This document shows positions 57,885-64,000 of a stretch of DNA of 64,000 bases, piece by piece. The notes beneath the pieces are model-generated. The model made no database searches and was not told the DNA's origin. It saw only the letters and a list, made by a program, of their open reading frames with translations. The position numbers and the translations under genes were made by a program. Source of the DNA: Maniola hyperantus (taxonomy: Eukaryota; Arthropoda; Insecta; Lepidoptera; Nymphalidae). The stretch covers positions 6,758,001 to 6,822,000 of the forward strand of contig NC_048554.1 of the NCBI RefSeq assembly GCF_902806685.2. Reading direction: 5' to 3'. Position 1 is the stretch's first letter, and each line of letters starts with the position of its first letter.

Positions 57885-58862
57885 ATGCAATGGTGAGCTG
57901 TAAAACTCATACTAACCACACTGCAGGTTACGTCTTCCCATATATCTTCATTTATTTAGTTAATGGTTTTACGATCAGGCCGTTTAAGATCTGCTAATAG
58001 AAATGTATGATGGAAATTTCTCGGCTGCAACAAAATTGCGACACCTACTTTTGAAGGAAATTATTACTGTTTATTGCAGGTTGTTACAGTGAAACACCTC
58101 TAGTCTAGAATTACTGAATCTACTTTCAATCCGATGCACTTAATACATAGTAGTACGGCATTCGAGACGCTATGTGTTACGCTTAAATTACGAGTATGCT
58201 TAGAAATTGTGGGTTTTGAATGAAATAAGAATACTTAGATAGTTAACATTATTAATAGTAGCTGACTTCCATGGTTTCGTCCACGTGAATTTAGGGTTTT
58301 AAGAATCCCATGGTGAATTCTGAAAATCGTTTCTTAGTAAGTAGGGGTCTATGTTAGGGACGGAATCTATACGCAAAATTTCAAGTTTCTAGATCCACCA
58401 GTTTAGAAGGTCATAGATAGATAATAATTATTAATCAGTTTTGCTCTAGTCCAAAAGCCCAGAAATGTTTTTTTCTGTTCCTCTCGAAAATTATAGTGCT
58501 TCTTTCGAAGACAGAGAAATTTTTCCTACCTCAGACGATAAAACATTCATCCGATATTGAAACCATAGCATAGTATTATCGGAATTGTAATTGTACTGAT
58601 TATAATACGTGACTTGTGATAGTAGGTCGGACTGAGAGCGCCTCAGAGGGAAGCGATCGTTTGACGTGTGCACATAAACCGGACGCATCTAATGCAGTTT
58701 CTCTTTGGTCGGTAGTCGGCCCGGTCAGTTACCGCGGGCTAAAGATAGAGAAATTAGCCAGGAGTGCGAGTGAATGCACTCAAGCATAGTGATGCGACGC
58801 TAATCGTTTGAGAACCAAATCGATTCAAGGAATTCTGAAGAAACGTCGACACTTGAATCTTA
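57885..58862. other. Gene-free stretch
   Basis: A decayed HelA piece (CATGGTTTCGTCCACGTGAA) lies near 58268 and an ATAGTGATGCGACG motif at 58786; no gene. Confidence 0.4.
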
Positions 58863-59047
58863 TGGGCTGATTACACCTACCGAGTAGTGAAGCAAGACAG
58901 TAAAATGTCGCTCGGCCGAGACAGTGCTGTGGTGGCCGTTTATACGTATTTCGAAATTGCGCCGAGCACTCGTAAGTGTTTATTCCAACCGAGTACTCGG
59001 CCGAGGACACTGACTCGCCACTGTACTCGTCAGGTGTAATCGTACCA
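58863..59047. mobile_element. Foldback MITE
   Basis: CTGATTACACCTACCGAGTA at the left and TACTCGTCAGGTGTAATCG at the right form an imperfect TIR; CTCGGCCGAG occurs twice inside. Confidence 0.65.
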
Positions 59048-59261
59048 TTAGCGATCGTAGAAATGGTCAAGTCAAGTTAAACAGATTTATTGAAATGAAA
59101 TGAAAATTTATTTTTCAAAAGAATTTTATAATTGTGTCGAGAACTCTGAAGTAAGTTTGAAAAAACCTGTATTTCAGGGTCCCCGCTCTTCCTTCTCCAT
59201 CTCAAACAAATGTTTTCATCACACAAATCTACAAAAAAGTGCAAAATTAGCATGCGATGTA

Positions 59262-59324
59262 ACGTGTTTGTGTGTGCGTGTATGTATGTTATGTGCGTGT
59301 GTGTGCACGCGTGCGCGTGCTTGT
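59262..59324. repeat. Imperfect (GT)n tract
   Basis: TGTGTTTGTGTGTGCGTGTA and following GT-rich sequence. Confidence 0.8.
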
Positions 59325-59474
59325 ATATTGTGAAATTAACAATTGACATAATTTATTACCGTACTGACACTAATAAAAATTTAAACTGTCTCATTCTTTC
59401 GGCCGTAAAATGACGAGATTTCGTTTATCAGATGTAACGTTTAAGCAACTAGTTCAGTTATTGAGTTTAAATCA

Positions 59475-59679
59475 GTATTATAAATGCGACAGTGTGTTTG
59501 TTTGTTGGTTTGTCCTTCAATCACGTCGCAACTGTTCAACGGATTGACGTGATTTTTTGCATGGGTACAGATAAAGACCTGGAGAGTGACATATTTTTTA
59601 TCCCAGAAAATCAAAGAGTTCCCACGGGATTTTTAAAAAACCTAATTCTACGCGTACGAAGTCGCGGAAATTAGCTAGT
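59475..59679 (+). repeat. HelA repeat, full length
   Basis: GTATTATAAATGCGACAGTG to GTCGCGGAAATTAGCTAGT. Confidence 0.8.
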
Positions 59680-59807
59680 TGTGAATAAACAATCAAACTT
59701 TGTTTATATAAAATACATACCTTTTAACCTTTCTCCAAGATACGGAGAAAAGGCTAAATCCGACACTCGACCAAAGTCAGTCACCCATCCAGTCATCGAT
59801 CGGGATC

Positions 59808-59987
59808 TTTTTTTTTTTTTTAAAGATTATTAGCCAAGTTATTGTTGACTAATATTCCCCTTTCCCCTCCAATTAAGCCTAAAGCTTGTGCTAGGAGTAG
59901 GTACGACAATAGTGCAACGGGTGGGATTTGAACCGGCGACCTTTCGGTTTTCAGTCCACACTTTTAGCCGTTGAGCTATCGAGGCTC
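59808..59987 (-). mobile_element. SINE-D, complete
   Basis: The poly-T at 59808 is the inverted poly-A tail; GCAACGGGTGGGATTTGAAC holds the inverted B box, and GTTGAGCTATCGAGGCTC the inverted head. Confidence 0.8.
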
Positions 59988-60627
59988 TTATCTTTGCCAG
60001 CGTGATTGCTGTCACAACTAGCGATTTTCATTCCTTCTTTTCAAAGTTCAATTGTGTTTGATTAGTAAAAATATAGATATTATTATCAGCTTTATACAGG
60101 CACTTAATTTTCCTACTAAAGGTACTACTAAAGGTTTCCTACTACCTACATTACACGCTAGAAAATTACGTCTCAGTAGAAACTATACTTGCTTACCGAC
60201 GCAAGTACGTAGATAGGTACTTAACTCTTACCGACATCGGCGTTTTCTCGTTACCAAATATAGAATAGAATGTATACGAGTAAATTGGTTATGTAAAAAA
60301 CCTATCGAATTTTTGATTCGTTGCATCACTATTGAGTAAGCTCGTCCAGAAACTAACGAAGGCTATCGATATCGATTCGTCACATCACTATTCGGGCATT
60401 CAGTCTGCGCTGCCACGCCCCCGCCATATACGAACGAGCGTAAACAGCGAGATCGATTACCACTAATTGCTGCCCTTCCAGCCTCTCCCTGAAATATAAA
60501 GGCCTGGGTAGACTCAACATGCAACGGAAACGACGTGTGAAGGAACAAGGTAGCAGGTACCGTCGTACCGTACGTCGCGTTGCACTGAAAAACTAAAATA
60601 ACTGACATAGCTCAACGCGGGACACAG
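59988..60627. other. Gene-free stretch
   Basis: Two copies of the ATAGTGATG motif (60311-60333 and 60364-60393) and a GC-rich patch at 60398-60430; no supported gene. Confidence 0.4.
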
Positions 60628-60850
60628 CGGGTTATGAAACTGAAGCGGCAACGGGCTGGGCACATAGTTCAAAGAACCGATAATTCGTTGGGCCCCCAAG
60701 ATGGTGAGATGGCAACCTCGTACCGGAAAGGGCAGCGTTGACAGAGCTCCACTAGGTGTAGGAGCTGCTGCTGGATCCAGGTAGCGCAGGACTGTGTTAT
60801 GTGCCTACAAGAGACCTTTGTCTATAGCAATGGAAGTTTATCGGTTGATG
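60628..60850 (+). pseudogene. RTE-like LINE 3' fragment, frameshifted
   Basis: AGHIVQRTDNSLGP and, after a frame change, PKMVRWQPRTGKGSVDRAPL are the C-terminal RTE pattern; the copy ends TATCGGTTGATGACAACGAC, a decayed (GAT)n tail. Confidence 0.65.
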
Positions 60851-61725
60851 ACAACGACGACACTGATAATACCAAATTCAAATTTGCCTTTTATTTACAA
60901 CATCAGGAGGCTTAAGGAGGAGTGTTAGGAGATGGTGAAAATGATGCAATCACGCATTGTGTTTGCCCAAGCCCTTATAAGGGCCCAGGCAACGGAGATT
61001 GATTATGCGTTTCTTCTTACGATAACGCTGTACCTATCATCAATCCACTTACAAGAACACCGGGAGCTATATTATTATGTTCTGAATATCAGTGTCAATA
61101 AATTGTACTATCTTTCTTTAAAGAAATGCCAGTGGGATATTATTTTCGTAGGTAGATAAGTACCACGGTAGATACCTAATCTACTTTGGAACTTACGGGT
61201 AACCTGCAAAGACGTATCTTGCAAGGTGTTTATTTCATACACAGGAATTAAATTGACCCGCCTTAAGTTATCATTTTCCTCAGGGAACTTTGTCAAAACT
61301 CAAAAGAATAATAACACACTTCTAGAACTGCAAGTTTAGTGTAGAAATTTGTATGAAACTTTAAAGCACTTATCTTTCGATCGAAAACGAAACTCGTTTT
61401 AATACGGAATAGAATTGTAAGCAAAATTAAATAGAACAAAATATTTCGTACAGTTAATTAATTTATGAAAGTGTTTAAATGATTATTTGGTACATGCTCG
61501 GTGTCAAAATATATTAGAGCAACTACTTACACATGTTGTTACACGTGAACCGACAGGCTAACATAGTTTTAGATGCTAACTGTACCTCAAAGTATATTTA
61601 ACCTAAGTTGACAGGTTCAAATCTTGAGCAACTTCAAAAGTTATTTAAAATATGAGTCAAGTTTGCGGTTGAGGACCGACGTCTCTATTGTGGCGGCGAT
61701 AAGATGTTAGAGATCGTGCACGTTG
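60851..61725. other. Gene-free stretch
   Basis: Nothing supported. Confidence 0.45.
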
Positions 61726-61735
61726 CTTCTGATTA

Positions 61736-62080
61736 GGGTTGCCAGGCGTCCGGATAAAGCCGGACATAGGTAGGCTTTTTGATTGCGTGTCCGGCCAAAA
61801 TAAACGGTGTCGGACGGACGGCTTTTTACATTTCGCAAACGAGCGTGGCCGAGCGCAGGCGAGTCGACTGTCGGTCGCTCCCGCGGGCGGCAGTGCCACC
61901 TGACAACAAGATTTATGATAATAATAAAAAAGCTTGATTTTACATACAATTTTTTGTCATACCTATTAATACTCAGACACAAAATCCTCAATAATGTAGG
62001 GTGTCCGGCCTTTCTACCCAAATGTCCGGCCGAACTGGCTGGTCTGTCCGTCTATTGGGTTTGGCGATCTGGCAACCCTA
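61736..62080. mobile_element. hAT-like MITE with direct-repeat flanks
   Basis: GGGTTGCCAG at the left and CTGGCAACCC (then TA) at the right; CTTCTGATTA stands on both sides (61726-61735 and 62081-62090). The interior contains GTCCGGC motifs in both orientations. No coding frame. Confidence 0.8.
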
Positions 62081-62156
62081 CTTCTGATTATGATGGAAGT
62101 GCATGGACGCCTGTTCTATCTTTGCTTGTACACACAACGCGGCGATTTTGACGCTT

Positions 62157-62310
62157 TTAAGGATTCCGTACCCGAACAGTGCCAACGGGACCCTATTAGG
62201 TACTAAGACTCCGCTGTCCGTCCGTCCGTCTGTACGGACAGACTGTATCCCGTGAAACATAAAAGTTGAAACTTTCACAGAATGTTTCACAAAATTACCG
62301 CCATGAAAAT
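62157..62310. mobile_element. E-type MITE, partial
   Basis: ATTCCGTACCCGAACAGTGC, CCGCTGTCCGTCCGTCCGTC and TACCGCCATGAAAATT. Confidence 0.6.
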
Positions 62311-62419
62311 TTGTTCACGTAGAGTTCAGACGCGTTTTCATTACATTCTCGCTTCCCCTGCATACCTCTCAAGCTTCGGAAGCGTAGCGGGATTTTCCAC
62401 GTCTCAGCGTGTATCTCGT

Positions 62420-63178
62420 GTAGTGTGACCGGGATCTAGCGTCGTTCAGTTATTACGGGGCGGTCGCGTTGAGAATTGTCATTGAATGCAGTGCGTCTTG
62501 TAACGGGAAATGCGCCGCGCCAATTATACCCTTTGCATCGATGCTTCCACTTTCTTGTTACGTACTGCTCTAACAACATTTTATGTCTGTTTAGGAACTC
62601 TATCGTATAATATTTTATGTTTTATACATGGCTGAAGTTCATGCATGTTCTTTTTTCTTAATCACTAGCAGCTGATCTCCGCGACTTTATTCGCGTGAAT
62701 TTAAGTTTTCTTTGATCCAGAAGGAACTCTTTGGTTTTCCGAAGTAAAAAGTATCCTATGTCATTCTTGAAGGCTCTAACTTTATTAATGTAAAACAATA
62801 CGTCTACCAGTTGCTACATTTCAGTGTGATTGAAGGAACAACCAAAAATCAAACATACTTTCGATTTTATAAAATGGGACTTGTCATATTAGAACTGCGA
62901 AAGTGTGTTTGTTCGTATAGCTCGTCTTAGTATGTAAAATCCCATGTAGTGTGACCGGGATCTAACGTCGTTCAGTTATTCGCGTTGAAAATTGTCATTG
63001 AATGCAGTGCGTCTTGTAACGGGAAATGCGCCGCGCCAATTATACCCTTTGCATCGATGCTTCCACTTTCTTGTTACGTACTGCTCTAACAACATTTTAT
63101 GTTCCTTTAGGAACTTTATCGTATAATATTTTATGTTTCATCCGTAGCATAGCTGCATGTTCTCTTTTTATTAAACAC
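62420..63178 (+). repeat. Direct duplication (~235-245 bp) flanking a HelA copy
   Basis: 62420-62665 and 62946-63178 are close to identical (GTAGTGTGACCGGGATCTA, GCAGTGCGTCTTGTAACGGG, TGCATCGATGCTTCCACTTT). Between them 62666-62880 is an inverted HelA copy plus a short HelA-like start at about 62893. Confidence 0.8.
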
Positions 63179-63339
63179 ACATTTGCTATGAATGATTATA
63201 AAGAGAAGCGACGTACAAGACGCCATAAATATTATTTCCGTTATTGACTACACTTGACTTGAAGGCAAAATAAAGTGCATGAGTATTTGTATAGGTAGTT
63301 AGGATCCAAGGGTGAGATCTACAAATAAAGCGCACTCTC

Positions 63340-63565
63340 AATTTGCGACAGAGTTAAAACGAGATTATATCTCTACATAAATCTGCCTCATTTAAACTCT
63401 GACTTCAATCTGAGATCTCAGCAAAATCACTGACAAAAACCTAAAGTTGATCGTCCACGAGATATCTACATGAACGGCAAGAGGCGTAACCAGAGTTAAA
63501 ACGAGACATTTTCTACATAAATCTGCCTCATTTTAACTCTGACTTAAGTCTGAGCAAAGTCAAAG
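63340..63565. repeat. Two palindromic units
   Basis: GAGTTAAAACGAGA ... TCTGCCTCATTTAAACTCTG at 63351-63402 and again at 63493-63543; each unit is itself an inverted repeat. Confidence 0.65.
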
Positions 63566-63941
63566 TACGCTCTATAGATATCGGCCTCTGTGTATATTTA
63601 GACTTACTGAAAATAAATTTTATATTTAGCTTTATGACGCGTTGGTAAAAACGAATTTGCCTCTTGTGAATTGATTAAAGATTTTTAGTTATCTGATCAG
63701 GTTTCCAAATACGGCTTTATTTATTTACTGCCTCGCCCTGCCTTTTTTACGCATCTTAGATGTTTCAATCTTTTTACTTATTGCTTTTAGTGATTCATTA
63801 AGGTTGTATTATTACGTCTCAAATATCTAAAACTTTTTGCTTATTTTATAATAATGCTATTGAACAACAAAGAAACAAGATTTTACATTATAAAATTAAC
63901 TCAACTATTTGGCAAAAGGTTTTGTAAACAAATATATAAGA

Positions 63942-64000
63942 AACTAGATGATGCCCGCGACTTCATCTGCGTGGATTTAGGTTCTGAAAAACCCCATGGG
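63942..64000 (-). repeat. HelA repeat cut by window end
   Basis: ACTAGATGATGCCCGCGACT then TCTGCGTGGATTTAGGTTC up to the last base. Confidence 0.7.

Noticed and set aside
61707..62151. Overlapping open frames on both strands
   Set aside because: They lie within a MITE with clear terminal repeats and flanking direct repeat; non-coding.

Overview
The window looks like lepidopteran (moth or butterfly) nuclear DNA. It is AT-rich, its coding regions are split by short GT-AG introns, and most of it is small dispersed repeats of kinds typical of Lepidoptera: tRNA-derived SINEs, foldback MITEs, MITEs carrying (GTCY)n tracts, RTE-like LINE 3' ends and 5'-truncated LINE tails with an (ATTCT)n end. The species cannot be fixed from the sequence.

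Only two protein-coding genes are well supported. At the left edge, on the minus strand, eight exons between 5587 and 1 join in perfect phase into a PH - RA - RhoGAP protein with a long Ser/Asn-rich tail. It is an ARHGAP20-like Rho GTPase-activating protein. The last visible exon is still open at base 1, and exons upstream of 5587 were not found, so both ends are missing. At 20279-24143 on the plus strand, three exons encode an 875-residue protein with an N-terminal THAP zinc finger and a complete P-element-type transposase. It is uninterrupted and may be an active transposon gene or a domesticated THAP9-like gene.

Everything else (about 5.6-20.2 kb and 24.2-64 kb) is non-coding as far as I can see. 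It may be a long intron or the upstream flank of the RhoGAP gene. Repeat families are labelled locally. HelA is a ~200-bp repeat starting near AATGCGAAAGTGTG and ending GGGCATCAGCTAGT; its class is uncertain. SINE-B has a tRNA-like head and a (GAT)n tail. SINE-D has a tRNA-like head and a poly-A tail. GTCY is a long MITE and E a short one, both with GGTTCCGTAC ends. MITE-C is a GC-rich palindrome. F, I, J and H are families with two or three copies here. Several insertions are nested or in tandem, and two MITEs have target-site duplications that can be read directly.

The most interesting items are: the intact THAP/P-element gene with a long-TIR MITE inside its first intron; a HelA copy lying against the 3' splice site of the PH exon; two perfect short hairpins (41276-41320 and 55214-55269); a recurrent motif ATAGTGATGYRACG near TCGAT; a direct duplication split by a repeat at 62.4-63.2 kb; and an isolated GC-rich island at 32.3 kb. 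All family names come from reading the sequence; no database search was possible.
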